Source: Protula sp. h YS-2021
Taxonomy: Eukaryota; Annelida; Polychaeta; Sabellida; Serpulidae
Assembly (NCBI GenBank): GCA_949752745.1
Contig: OX457032.1
Coordinates: 16,718,720-16,782,719, forward strand
Reading direction: 5' to 3'
Length of the DNA stretch: 64,000 nucleotides
This document shows, in pieces, positions 36,301-47,679 of the stretch (the stretch's first letter is position 1; the number at the start of each line of letters is the position of its first letter). Position numbers and translations under genes: made by a program. A model generated the notes under the pieces. That model did no database searches and was not told the origin of the DNA. It worked only from the letters and a program-made list of their open reading frames with translations.

Positions 36301-39068
36301 CGGGGAGGGATATCAAGAAGTTATTTCTAAGCTGCCATTCCCTATACATCTTTTGTGTGTATAAACTGTTGTCAGAAAGCAACGCTTGTTATGTATGAAG
36401 AAAAGGTTGTGTAGTAGGAGATGTCAAATTCACTCCTGTCTTGTCACATCGGTTTTCAAGCCTAGTGTATTTTGTTTTAAATATATTATTATTTTTCTTT
36501 AAAAATGTAAGTCTCATCTTTATTTACTCCTGATTTTAGATTATTTTATATCGGTTTGATTTCATAGCAATACTATTTTGGTGGAAAGCGTTGTGGTCTC
36601 TGTTCAATGAAACCATGACGCAATCAGTTAGTACGCATCCGTTACTCGATAATGTACTTTTTTCACACAGGGTTACGGCATGCCATGTTTCTGTTTCTTA
36701 CCTGTGTCTTCTATTTTCAGATTTTTTGCCTAAGTTCTTTATGGATGTTGTTTCAGTCAAGAAACATTTTCCGATTAGGTTGATTTAGCTGAATGAACAG
36801 TAGTGTCTCGTTGTATTAGGCATGCATCATCTGTGTTAGTCAAGATTTAAAGTCTTGTCACTGAATGAATGCCGTTTCCATTTTAGTTATCGTGACTGCC
36901 AATGATTCTTGTCATCATCGGATATTAGTCTCTAAAAACATATTAAAAAAAATGAAAGAAAAATAGGGCAATTTTATTCTTAGGAATTTTCTTACTCTCT
37001 CAAAAAAATGTCACTTTCGGCAGCATTAGGGGTCGTTTCCACAAGGATGCCGCCTAAACATTTTGCTTTGTATTTTAAAGCACGAAAAGGGGATATTATA
37101 AATAGTCACGGCATTTATGATCATTAAAATGTAGCTTTATTCTTTGTTATTTTGTTTGAATTGAAATTAAGTTCGACTTCAATTTATGTTGGAATTTTGC
37201 ATGTATGTTGTAGATATCATTTAAAAGATGTGATAATCGGCAAGATATATTTCTTGTTAGTACGAATAAAGATTAAGCATATGGAAATACAAATAATCAA
37301 GCGAGAAACCACCGGCACAGGTTCGTAGCAGACAGCTCGTGAAAACTCGTTGTTGCAAAACAGCTGACCTCTGCGGAGAGCTTTCTGTAATGTATAATCA
37401 CAGAGTGGATAGATTTTTAAAAACTACCATTTTCGCGGTATCCCTCTTGAGTAAGCAGAGTGAAAAGAGTTGTTATTACCGGACCTAACCGCTGTAGAGG
37501 TTGGCTGTTGAACAACAACGCTTGAAAACTCAACCAATGATATCATGTGGCTGTACGTAGTTTTTTGCCTGTTTATTTGCCTCAGGCTTCTTGAGAAAAA
37601 TTGATGGTAAGATAGGTTAAATTTGAAAACAAAATTCTTGTGTGGTATATGGAAAAAAAGGCATGCCTTCGACTTGGACATATAATTGTGATACATATAC
37701 ATCACCTCGATGAGACACTTGTGAAAATGTGTTTTTGTTTCAGGTCCAAATACATTTAATGAAAATGAAACAATAGCCAAATATGAAATTATGGACGGTG
37801 CTCCAGTTCGAGGTATGGCGTGCAAATGCTCACAGCTCCCTGTTAACTTTGTGTGCAAACAAAATATTATCTTCTGCCCCTTGTGCCTGTAATTGTATGG
37901 TGCTCAAAGAATGGGTAAAATTTGAGCAGTTCAAAGTGTTTTGACTTGTTCATTTAAGAGTGATGCAATGGGGGGTTGCTGAAGCTGAAAATGTTACTGA
38001 GGAGATAAGCTCGAAAATATAAGTTAGAGTTTAAATAGAGGTTTAAAAAGTGTGTGGTTATATTTGCACAGAATTACTTGTTTATATAAATAATATATGT
38101 CAAGGAGAAAAATTGACGACAGAAAGGCCACTTTTTATATTTGACAAAAAAACAAAGATGAAAAGAACTTTATTTTAAATATATGATTAAAGATTGATGA
38201 AGAAAAAAATGTAAAAGCGGAAGAGCTGCGAAAGCGTTTCTGTTGACTGTCTGTCTGTGTGTCGCCACCAGGTGAATCCATTCCAATCCGCCTGTTTCTG
38301 AGCGGCTACGAGCTAACACCGACCATGCGCGACATCAACAAGAAGTTCTCGGTACGCTATCACCTCAACCTCGTGCTGGTCGATGAGGAGGAACGGAGAT
38401 ACTTCAAGCAACAGGTGCGTGTCCGTCATGATGACGTCACAGTGTGCTGAAGCTCGCCGGGGGAGGGGGGGGGGGGGCGTGCGTCATCAAGAGCTGTGCT
38501 TGATCGATTCGGATTCAAAATATTTTACTTAATGATTTTTGATTTGATTGAGACTTGAATTGATCGAAGTGAGGCCTGAGAACTCGAGCAACATAGCCAC
38601 GCCTCTCGCACCTTCTCTTATCACTCCGCCCCTCCCTCCCTTCTTCCCTGTCACTCCCCCGCATCCCGCGCACCTCCGTCCCGCCCTCTTGGCCACCTCT
38701 GTCTTCCTGTTGCGCTCAGCCTTTGTCTCTCCACAATATCTCTGTATTTCTAACAGCTATTTTTTCATATCCGCAGTTGAGGTTGTGATCGACTCCAGTT
38801 GTGATTGATACTTGTTGCCTGTTTTTTTATTCAGCGCATTGTTGAGGTTCTTCACGGTTGATTTGCTGCTTGTTGTCTGTTGTAGGAAATCACAGTGTTC
38901 AGAAAGGCCGAGAAAGTGCGTCGTCCTATCCAGTCAGCAAAGCCCGTGAAACAGGCTCTCAGTCCCGACCAGCCCTCCATGGCAACGGCTCGCATGGAGG
39001 ACCGAGCCGCCGCCCCCAACCACTCAACGCAGGACAATGGCGACGGGCCCGAGGGCAAGGCCGAATAG
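33373..39068 (+). CDS. VPS26: retromer subunit VPS26 (VPS26B-like), with two alternative exon 6 versions
   Basis: Exons: 33373-33516, 34153-34227, 34608-34764, 35080-35244, then 6A 35680-35786 or 6B 37214-37320, then 37744-37812, 38272-38414 and 38886-39068 (stop). The ATG must be in an unplaced upstream exon, since the first exon here starts SFFGLGQSADVDIVL. Motifs from N to C: EIKTEDGRKERHYLYFDGE, RLEHQGIK, YYDRGNHHEF, VEKPYESYTGANVRLR, KMEVGIEDCLHIEFEYNKSK, AKYEIMDGAPVRGESIPIRL, TPTMRDINKKFSVRYHLNL and DEEERRYFKQQ. The C-terminal tail is divergent and hydrophilic. The length is about 348 aa; vertebrate forms are near 330. VPS26 is an arrestin-fold subunit of the VPS26-VPS29-VPS35 retromer that sorts cargo from endosomes. 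Exon 3 (34153-34227) is one base short of the expected phase and reads a stop. Confidence 0.95.
34153..34227 (+). other. VPS26: VPS26 exon 3 with a one-base frameshift
   Basis: The exon reads VNITLKKTGSRLEHQGIK and then TAG at 34207-34209. One frame over it continues IEFIGQI up to a consensus donor (gtaagt). The length is 75, but the neighbouring phases (0 before, 1 after) need 76. The missing base falls at an A4 run (34203-34206), where an A is the simplest loss. Sequencing error, a real null allele or editing are all possible. Confidence 0.85.
35680..35786 (+). other. VPS26: VPS26 alternative exon 6A
   Basis: 107 nt, entering in phase 2 and leaving in phase 1. It encodes YHLKDVIVGKIYFLLVR then IKFMELAIVKKEITGSG. 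The acceptor follows a long T-rich tract (ending ttcgcag) and the donor is gtaaag. It is homologous to exon 6B over its whole length. From memory its variable half is closer to the vertebrate VPS26A type. Confidence 0.9.
35885..36130. repeat. dispersed repeat fragment in the VPS26 6A-6B intron
   Basis: It starts with a C-rich tract, then ctgtcggtcggtctgtcatc, then acgccataactttaaaaa...atgaaacttggtatg. This word order is typical of abundant degenerate dispersed repeats in invertebrate genomes. It is non-coding. It separates the two alternative exons. Confidence 0.4.
37214..37320 (+). other. VPS26: VPS26 alternative exon 6B
   Basis: 107 nt with the same phases as 6A. It encodes YHLKDVIIGKIYFLLVR then IKHMEIQIIKRETTGTG. 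The acceptor is weak in pyrimidines (catgtatgttgtag) and the donor is a less usual gttcgt. From memory its variable half is closer to the vertebrate VPS26B type. It lies 1,427 bp downstream of 6A. Confidence 0.9.
38459..38477. repeat. G-rich run downstream of VPS26 exon 8
   Basis: A G-rich patch containing a 13-base G run (38465-38477), 50 bases into intron 8. Further runs flank the gene end at 39128-39140 and 39170-39215. Confidence 0.8.
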
Positions 39069-40006
39069 TACGCCGTGGGCGGAGTGTCTGTGTGTGTATC
39101 TGTGGGCGCTGGGTAATGCGGAGGGGTGGGGGGGGGGGGGAGTGGGAGTGGCTGTACTCCTGTAGAACTGAAACGGGGGGGGCGGTGTGGTGAGGAGGGG
39201 GTGGGGGGGGGATTTTGTCAGGTTTCGAATTACTCGTTCTGTGTCATGGGGCATGACGTGGAACGTTACGGCGAGACTGAGCCGCGCTTATCCGTGCTGT
39301 AGACCACGATGTGTATCCTCTCCATGCGCGGCAGAAATCACGCGGGAGACATGCAGCTTAACAGCCGGCGCGGAATACTTTGATAATTTTAAATTTAGTC
39401 CACTCACTGTTCCTTTATGTGTAACCTCACTTCAAAGTCAGCCAAGTATTGCCAAGCGTTATCCTGTTTAAAGAATGCCTAGACTTCGATTTTTAAAAAT
39501 TTCCCCCTCTTCTTTTTTTCGTGGGGGAGGGCATTGTTTTACATTCTTTTTTTTCCCGAAAAGCAAAGACTAAAAGGTTGAAATTACTATTATAATAATC
39601 ATTATTTTTTGTTGTTGCTAAGTTATCATAGTGCTAAAATTTAGGGAAAATTTTTATTTCAATTTTTATGTTCCGTGTCTGGGTTTTTTTCTGTTGTTTT
39701 TTTGCATACACTTGCAGACACTGGATGCTGCGATCCAAGCGAGCTAATCGAACACTTGCGGTTCATGTTTTCTAAAGCACTTCTGGCTGCGTTTTATTTA
39801 GAAAAAAGGTGGCACATCAAGGAAGGTTAAACACACTCAGTCCTTGTTTCTTTTCGATAAATCTGTCGTTTGACCGTCGGGCTCGTTCTATGGCATAATA
39901 TTAACAAAAGAGGTATTTGTTTTTTGTTTTTTTTTTTTAATTTGAAAAGTCCTGTTATAGCATACCAAAAATGTCGTTAAGAACGTTAACGTGTAGGGGA
40001 GGCAGG
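39069..40006. other. VPS26 downstream region
   Basis: G-rich just after the stop (several runs of eight or more Gs between 39120 and 39215), then T-rich. I saw no AATAAA close to the stop; the nearest candidates are far away (41392, 42909). The 3' UTR is therefore long or uses a variant signal. Confidence 0.4.
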
Positions 40007-40140
40007 GGCGCATTGGGACATGGAGCGCATTGGGACACGGGGTGCATACGGACATGGAGCGCATTGGGACACGGGGTGCATACGGACATGGAGCGCATTG
40101 GGACACGGGGTGCATACGGTCATGGAGCGCATTGCAACAC
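40007..40140 (+). repeat. 34-bp minisatellite
   Basis: About 3.5 to 4 near-perfect copies of a unit reading gggacacggggtgcatac ggacatggagcgcatt. Single gggacac words continue at about 40467 and 40504, and a reverse-sense tgtcccc is near 40790. The minus-strand reading frame through it encodes a repeated Pro-Met/Cys peptide that looks incidental. Confidence 0.85.
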
Positions 40141-43050
40141 TGGTTTTCTAGGAATCTACACGAGAATACAAAAACTAAATCACAGTTACACTGATGAGAA
40201 GCAGAAGCCTCCGTAAAAATCATATAAAACCAAACTGATAAGGAACAGATACATGGGCGAAGAAATCTTCAACTTCTGCGAGTAAGATAAACCAAATTCG
40301 GTTATTTACATATTTTTCATAACCAAAGCCGATGGCGGAGATTAGGAAAACATTTAAATGTGAAGTGCAACAGTAAAAGTGTGAAACACCATTGTTAATA
40401 CTGAGGTTAGGAAACGTGGTTGAAAATTGTTTGGATTTTAGGTGAAAAGTCGGGTTGGGTTGCATAGGGACACTGGTGTTTCCTGAGGGGAAATGTGCAT
40501 TGGGACACTGATTATGGCCAATTTCCCGTTTGCTTTGGCAAGAGAAGGACTTGAGGTTTCTTAGCTTGTTCTGCATCACTGTACACCGTCAAAAATATTG
40601 CGGGGTGGATTGGGGCAGCAACTTCGTAATGCAGATTTTTGTCTTCAAATGTCTAGAAATCGTTATGTTCCTTCACAAACATCAGTGGTACTCGAAAATT
40701 TATTGAGACATTTCATTTGTCAATCGGGTGTGCTAAACCGTTTCGTTTATTAGTAAACATAACTTTTTTCGTCCTAGTGCGCCATTGTGTCCCCTAGTAA
40801 TGGTGTGTGTTCACTGGACTGTCCAGTAACTAGCCACATGCAAGGGTTCCCGTGCCTTGGTTGTACTAAATTAACTGGCGTCATTGTGAGTGGACCTTAT
40901 ACTTAACCCGGGGGGGGGGGTTGGGGGGAGGCAGCGGTTAGGGCAGCGCCATAATGCAACTGAGTGTAATGTACAGTATTGTGGAGAACGGGGAAAACAT
41001 AGTTCGAGCATATGTATATGTGTATCTCAGCAGGTGAGATAAATTTAAAACTACTTGAAAAGAATATAGCGAGGATTTCAGTTGGTTTAAATTTCATGTT
41101 TTTTTTTTTTCGCATTGGTCTTTGCAAAAGGCACTGTGCGTCGTTTTTGCCAGTTTTGTGTTGCGTGAGGCCAGATGTTAACATTAACGAAGATGAGGCA
41201 AAGCATTTAATGTGTTACTATGTGATTGTAGCTGCATGGAACTTGAAAGAGTATAGAGTTACACAGTTTGCATATGCTTTTGAATGTCGTCACAAAATGG
41301 CAGCCAACACGTCCAATGCGGCCTGGTTCATTCAAGTAGTTTCTGTGTGTCGTTCTGAAAATAGACCTGCAAACTGCATTTGAAAGGCAATTAATAAACT
41401 TTAAAATAGAAACTAGTCTCACGCGTCAGTGCTTTGTTTATGTGTTGAAGCATTTCCATTGTGGTTTGTTGATTTGAGGATTTGCTTACGTCATGTTGAA
41501 AGCTAACAGGCCAGTAGCAGTGTGAAGCGCGAATCCATGGAAACGAGCTTTATAGTACACTGGTGTTTACGAAACAGTACGTCCTGTTTTCACAAAATAA
41601 ATCGTTGTACCAATGGCTTATAATTAAATGTGTCATATCGAAGGGCAGAGTATACACGTTAAAACGGGAATAAAACGCATGCTTATTTTGAGAATTGTTC
41701 CAATTTGGTTTAGCAGTAAGCTGAGGGTAGTGGTAAGCTTCTTTTACACGGCTTTGGGGATGTCTGGATCTGCCTGAGGGTCCTGTACACGTCAAGTGCT
41801 CTCAGGCTTCGTAGCATTCTTGAAAAGTCTTGAATTTGCCAAATCATGGCCGAAGTCTATATTGAAGCTGAGTATTAACCTTCAGTGATCGTTTTACTCT
41901 CTTAATTGTTCATTTCAAGGGTGGTTCGCATTTCCGGTATGTGCGTTCCATTTTCAAGTGTCTATGTTTTGGCTGTAGATTTGTTAGATCCGCCTGGACG
42001 CGCTGGGTTACGTGTGTAGGAGTGCATAAACAACTTGTGAATACGGCACAGATGTGTCATCCATGTTGCTGTCCCGTGCAGTTTAGATGCTTACCATTCC
42101 TGTTTTACTTTTGGGTACTTAGAGGGAAAAAGGTACAACTCGTCTACTGTGCAGTGACACTCAGAAAACAGTACCTTTATACTGTAGATTGTTCGGACTG
42201 CAATATTGCCGTCGTGTGTGTCTGTTGCTGACGTAGAAGGTTGAAGTGTTCTCTGTTATAAGAGCTGTTTCAAACAGTTCAACCATAGGTTTAACAATTG
42301 TCATCAAGTTTGTAGTTCTGTCAAGCCGTTTTCGCTGTGTAGGATGCGTAATTTAAACTGTGACAATTTCCCGACTTCTTTTCTGTGCTTCTGCCCTACA
42401 CAAAGTCTGCTCCAAACGTTTCAAAATGCGAGCGTCATTTTTGTCGCGTCAGTGAAGTGCGAAAAAAATAAGCCTCTGGCCTTTACTGTAAGTTTAAAGC
42501 AAAACCTACGCTATGAATAGTAGAGCCACACCGCTCGTCTGATTTAAAACCAGTACAGTTTCAATTTTGCTCTACGGCAAAAGATATCCTTTGAAGGATG
42601 AATGCGTCGGGCGGTAAAATGTAGACCGAATTTGAAAAAAAAGAGAAAACGCCGGGGTCAGAGTTGCAGTTATAAATACATGTTTTCGCTTCGCTAGATT
42701 TGCAGAAAAATTTCTTCGAAATCAAGTTATGCAATTTTAACGTCTGTTCTGACTGCTCGATTGTTTGTGCAATTTAATTGTAAATATTCAAGGCATGAAC
42801 GCCTTGAAAGGTAGAAGAAAATGCTTGTTAAATGCAACATTATTTAGATGTAAATATTGTGAGCAGATTCTATTGTGATCAATGAACTATGTTTTCAGTG
42901 TAAAACAATAAACAAGAATATGTATAACTCTGCAGTTTTAGTTCAGTGTATTAACACTCTTGTGCATTGCAGTAGGCAGAGCCTAATTGTTCCCGGCAAA
43001 TTAATGAGCGCAGCTAATTAGCGGAGTCACAGTTCCTTCTACGTGATTAA
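40141..43050. other. intergenic, no gene recognised
   Basis: ORFs of up to 123 codons occur without recognisable domains. There is a G run at 40910-40920. AATAAA words at 41392 and 42909 could end a long VPS26 3' UTR, but nothing proves it. Confidence 0.4.
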
Positions 43051-43101
43051 CCCCCCCCCCCCCCCAAAAAAAAAAAACAAAAAACAAAAACAAAAACAGG
43101 A
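43051..43101. repeat. C15 run followed by an A-rich tract
   Basis: C15 at 43051-43065, then A12, then a caaaaa-type repeat. It is low-complexity sequence. Confidence 0.9.
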
Positions 43102-44231
43102 CTCCAGTTTGATGGGATAAACATAGAAGCAGAGAAATTTAGAACTAAAGAAGAAAATGGAGAAATACATCAAAATCACTTTGAAATAGATATACAGCTA
43201 TTTCTGTATTAGAAAACCATTTTGATACTATCATAAAGAAATTGTCGTACATTTTAATTGTTTGACACATTAGCAATACATCATTACAGAAAAAGTCAAC
43301 TTTTAATACATTTTCTGTTTCTTTATATATTTTCCTTACTGTAATCCTGCGAAATTCTTCTACTGCGCATGCGCACTTCAACTCTTGAGCTGGATTATGC
43401 AAACTACCTATAAAAACCCTAAAAATGTTATGTGGGCATCGAAAAAATGGAAAAAATATCAATGCGAATATGGGGATGCAATTGCTCTAGTGTTGTATAA
43501 AAGTAATAAAGACGCGGTAGCCCGAGCCAAATACAGTTGGGAACGCAAAAATTATGACACCGTGAAGATTTAAAATTTTAGATTTCCGCAGACCTTTGTT
43601 AAAAGCCATGTCACAATGTAGATATTTGTACTTTTGAAATAAACTTATGAAAATTAGCATTTTCATATCCTGCGTTACCGCATGACAAAACTTTTTCCCG
43701 ACGCTGATAAAAATTCTCAAGAATAGATTCTTGTGACATAATAACCGCAGTACTTGATAAATGGCCTAAGACCACAATTAATTTACTTCTATGTTTCTTT
43801 ATAGAATTTCAAAATCTGACTTCTTTTACAGCATTGCTGGGGAATCAAGCTTTATTAAATCCTTCCAACTAATCCTTGAGAAGGCAAAAAACACCAAAAT
43901 ATTTGAGGGTTGAACAATTTGAAATTTTTGCTATCTCGCATCAAATAGGGGCACCCATGGATCTCGATGTCGCTCGATGACATGAATAAATTACTGAAAT
44001 TTGACGGCATATTTCTCCAAAAACAATACCCTTGATTGCAAGGAGTTTAAGCATGTCTCCAGCACAACCCTTGGGAACATAAACATGCCACAAGTTTATT
44101 ACTGATTGCCCAGAACAATCATAACATTATCGAAAAAGTACAGCTGCCATGCTAATAGTCTTCCTGTTATCGGGCAATGAAGGCGGAAGTAATTGTGGTC
44201 TTGTTCCAAATGCGATTCCGAAAACAGGAAG

Positions 44232-44366
44232 TGACGTCATAATGACGTATAGGCTGTTTTTGGACTCCCATGGGATTCCGAAAACAGTGACGTCATAATG
44301 ACGTCACAGGGATGACGGACAGATTTTTATTTTTGTTTTTTTAAACATCTCCCAGCAGTGACGTCA
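44232..44366. promoter_or_regulatory. cluster of four CRE-type palindromes
   Basis: TGACGTCA occurs at 44232, 44288, 44299 and 44359, with a near match at 44243. The two halves (gattccgaaaacag...gtgacgtcataatgacgt) are a direct duplication, so part of the clustering comes from a local repeat. The palindrome is the binding site of CREB/ATF bZIP factors. No adjacent gene was identified, so regulatory use is only a possibility. Confidence 0.4.
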
Positions 44367-44379
44367 CACAGGGTGACTT

Positions 44380-44510
44380 AGAACCACCATGTGAGTACCC
44401 ACGCTGGGTTCTCTATGTAAAGACCCCCCTGGGTCCTCATGTGAGGGCCCCCTGGGTCCTCCATGTGAGGACCCCCTTGGACATATACCGTGTGAGACCC
44501 CCTCCCCTGC
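44380..44510. repeat. diverged tandem repeat of a gggtcctc-type unit
   Basis: Four or five degenerate units of about 24-28 bp built on catgtgaggacccccctgg. The unit length varies, so it is an old minisatellite. Confidence 0.7.
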
Positions 44511-44534
44511 CCACACAGGTCATATAGTCAATTT

Positions 44535-44880
44535 TAAACCATAGCCACATTGTTGGTAGTTCGAGCCCACATATGGGTCCCCTCAAACTCAAAGGAGTGT
44601 AAAGCGATGACGGACAGACACCCCCAAACCTACAGGCTACATGGTTGGTGGTTCGAGTTCACCTAGGAGCCCCCATCAAATTCAAAAGGGGTATAAAGCG
44701 ATGACGGACAGACAGACACCCCAATTCTTTTTTTAAACAGAAGACTCGTATCCACATGGTTGGTAGTTCGAGCGTACCTATGAGCCCCCCTCAAATTCAA
44801 AGGGATATAAAGCGATGACGAACAGACGGACGGACACCCCCAAGCCTATAGGCCCCTTTTTTAAACATTTCTCACACTCC
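44535..44880 (+). repeat. tandem array of about 115-bp units with a B-box-like core
   Basis: Three main units. Each contains ccacatggttggtagttcgag, then ...gagccccc-tcaaa, then aaagcgatgacggacagac, then (in units 2 and 3) a ctttttttaaaca tail. A partial unit (gatgacggacagattttt) precedes them at about 44312. The tgg-ggttcgagttcacc core resembles a tRNA B box, so the unit may derive from a SINE. It is non-coding. Confidence 0.6.
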
Positions 44881-45027
44881 CATGCATACACACACACATA
44901 CCAACGCCATGGCACGATTAGCACTTATTTCGTATTAGTGGGTGGCCGCCCTGAAAGAGCAGCCGAGGAGATGTTGTTCACTTCCTGCCGCTGTATCTCT
45001 TGCAGCCGTACTTCCTTCTGTGTGCCG

Positions 45028-45288
45028 CTAAACCGCCCTAGTTGAGACGAAATCCTTGTCCAGAATGCTACACGTATGAGGCTCGGACTTAATAGGGTCC
45101 GAGCAATTCGCTTCGTGCGCTTGCCTTGTGATGTCCTGCGGTATAAGAAAGTCACAGAATTCACAGAAGCGTGCATTGTCTACCGAGTCCAGGAAACGCA
45201 CGACTTCCTGGAGTGACTCTTTGCTAGAGTCCTCCAGTTTCATCTCAACCAGGGTAGTGGTTTGGTCAGAGTCGGAAGGCGGCTGCAT
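45028..45288 (-). CDS. possible small zinc-binding protein exon, unidentified
   Basis: An 86-codon ORF with an acidic N-terminal half and a Cys-x2-Cys ... His-x4-Cys pattern (FCEFCDFLIPQ then AHEANC), which could be a zinc knuckle. No family is recognised. An overlapping minus-strand frame (44925-45176) also looks protein-like after about 45060, which hints at a frameshift or a missed splice. It may be a remnant. Confidence is low. Confidence 0.25.
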   Translation of the reverse strand: MQPPSDSDQTTTLVEMKLEDSSKESLQEVVRFLDSVDNARFCEFCDFLIPQDITRQAHEANCSDPIKSEPHTCSILDKDFVSTRAV

Positions 45289-45312
45289 GTATGTAGACTA
45301 CATGTTAAGTGA

Positions 45313-45803
45313 ACTGGCGCGCTTTGGATCTATTCAACAACACTGCAACACTTTGGCATCTATTGGGAACTTGCTCATTCCACGTTGAACTTGCCAAACT
45401 TACATGAGGATTTCATCAAAGAGTGTGTGCTTTCAAACATTGACGGAGCTGAGGAGTTTGATGTGGAAGCAGCATATCACTTTGCTCGATTTAATCCAAG
45501 ACTGTTTGATGAAGTGAGAGAGTGATTAATTGCAGTATAATGGCAGACATTACATTGGGACAATATATTGTGCAAAAGACATATTGTTAAGAAATGTTAA
45601 AAAAAAATTGCATGTTTAGTATGTCCTGCTTGTCAAAATGAAGAGTGTCAAGAACATACTTGTCATTCTGCATGTGTCTATATATATTGGAATGAAGCTA
45701 AATATTGCATTCATTTAGATAAAGTGTTAGATAATGGAAATCAACGTTGTGAAAAATATGGTGTAGATGCTATCACATTTGATGAATCAAGTAGTTGGTA
45801 AAT
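45313..45803 (+). pseudogene. protein-like remnants of an unidentified gene or element
   Basis: Two open segments. The first, about 45313-45525, reads through IYWELAHSTLNLPNLHEDF and then FDVEAAYHFARFNPRLFDEV to a stop. The second, about 45615-45803, is Cys/His-rich (CPACQNEECQEHTCHSAC) and ends in DAITFDESSSW plus stop. Their amino-acid composition looks coding and no start codon is obvious, so they look like eroded or partial exons. I do not recognise the family. Confidence 0.3.
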
Positions 45804-46759
45804 ATACATTGAAGATCAATGGACTTCAATTATTCACATCATTGTACCAATACTTGATTTGTAAGATATGTTGATTGAGTTATAAAACATGCTGATTGAG
45901 ATGTAAGACAAAATAAAATGCAGGATATGTTGACAAGTGTTGATCATTTAGTGTTTTTTCTGGCTTTGACATTTTACAGGAATATATAACAGAAGCCTCG
46001 ACACCCAGCTTCTACGTCCTTTTCCAGCAGACCAAACTTTGCCAGGACCTCTGCCTAAAACGATCAAATTCATTAAAAAAAACAACAACAACAAAATAGC
46101 AGTCACGTAACCCATTTTCAAGTTTAACACGGTTTATTCCAAGTAGACCACTGGGACTGTAGTATTTTTGATATCAGGTCGTCAAATGCTGACAAAATAT
46201 TGACAAAAAGGTTAAGTTTAACAAAAACACAAACAATGCATATCATCCGACACACCCGATATAGTTACTCTGAAAGGTATCAATGTTGCTCAGGCTTCTA
46301 CCAAATCTATATTTTGTCAAAATTGTTAGCTTTCTCCTTGCAATGTCTTTGCTTTCATGGCTTGACACAATGAGACGAATCTTTTATTTTTGAAGAAAAA
46401 ACACCTATCTTTGATAGTCTGTATTGACTCAAAACTGAATTATCTCCACATTTTGCAACAAATTAATATCATAAAACTAATTTTAAGCAATTGAGTAGAG
46501 TGATAGAAAATTCCAGCTCGAGACACACTGCAAAATGATAAGCATCTTTAATAAACTTGGTGAGTGGCTTTTTGCGTAATGATTTAATTGGTACTGATCG
46601 AGCAATAGCTACAATATTGTGTCACATGACCTCGTACAAATGATTTGTTTCACTAGCCTTCGAACAGTTTTTAAAAACTGTTATTAATGTGATAACTTTG
46701 AAATTTATAATATTGAGGTGATTGAAAAATGAAATCAAATTAATTTGGCATTGATAGTT

Positions 46760-47640
46760 TCATTATCTCTGACAGCTTTAACCATTGATGTAGCTCAAGG
46801 ACATCTGTTGGAAAGACTTAGCTCTGAGTTACGAGTTCCTGTAATAGAAATAACCATTGATCTTAACTTTCGAGGGTGTGGATCTTTTCGGCGCAGGTTC
46901 AAGGATACCGAGGCTCGAACTGTCAGGCCTTTTCTTTAAAAGCACACTGAGAATATCCTGGCGCATTTTGTTCGACCTCGGTCAAAATACCAAACTTGAC
47001 TAAAGAGTGGTTTTGCAACTGTAGATTCATTATTGCGGACACCTGCATGCAATGCATTGTGGGTAACTGAAGACATAATGAGCAATATTTGGAGTTTATC
47101 GCACTGCTTGTGTTTCACAAATACTTACTTGTTAAATAACGCCATTGGCCCCATGAGATTGGCAAAATTGAAATCAATAACATGTTCTGTTATAGGAACT
47201 ATGACTGTTGCTGGTCCTAAGTTAATCCCAGCGGACCGTTTGTATCTTAGGGAAGAAAGGGTCACGGTTCCTGTAATAGAAATGGCCAATGATCTCAATT
47301 TTCCTTCGGCGCACATTCCAGGATATCGAGGTTCGAACTAGCAAGCTTAAAAAGTACACTGAAAATTACGCTGGCGCATTATTTTGGACCCCGGTGGAAC
47401 TCGAGTAAAGGGTGGTTTTGCCATTGCAAATTCATGGTTGTGGGCGATAATGGGGATTCGATTTCCTGATCACAAGGAAACATATTTTTCTCAGTAGAAA
47501 ATTGTTATTTGACCATAAAATTCTGTGCCATTATTTATAATTGGGCGATTTATGCGATGTACACTTTCTAAAATAACGCCATTAATCCCAGTCCTGCGTC
47601 AAGATTGGCAAAACTGACATTAATGGCATGTTTTATTGCA
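46760..47640 (+). repeat. dispersed repeat family B, two adjacent copies
   Basis: Unit 1 (about 46790-47060) and unit 2 (about 47190-47640) share ttcctgtaatagaaat, a cgaggttcgaact-type word, cactgaga-aat--cctggcgcat and taaagagtggttttgca. The same landmarks occur at 17740-18000, 23347-23607 and, reversed, 60040-60470. They are non-coding. Confidence 0.75.
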
Positions 47641-47679
47641 GGAGCTATGGCTTTTCGTGTCATAGGAAGGCCACGAGAG

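Noticed and set aside
37424..37858. 144-codon minus-strand ORF
   Set aside because: It overlaps VPS26 exon 7 (37744-37812) antisense and has no recognisable domain.
39888..40223. Minus-strand ORF with a repeated Pro-Met/Cys peptide
   Set aside because: The peptide repeat is just the translation of the 34-bp minisatellite, which is not a multiple of three.
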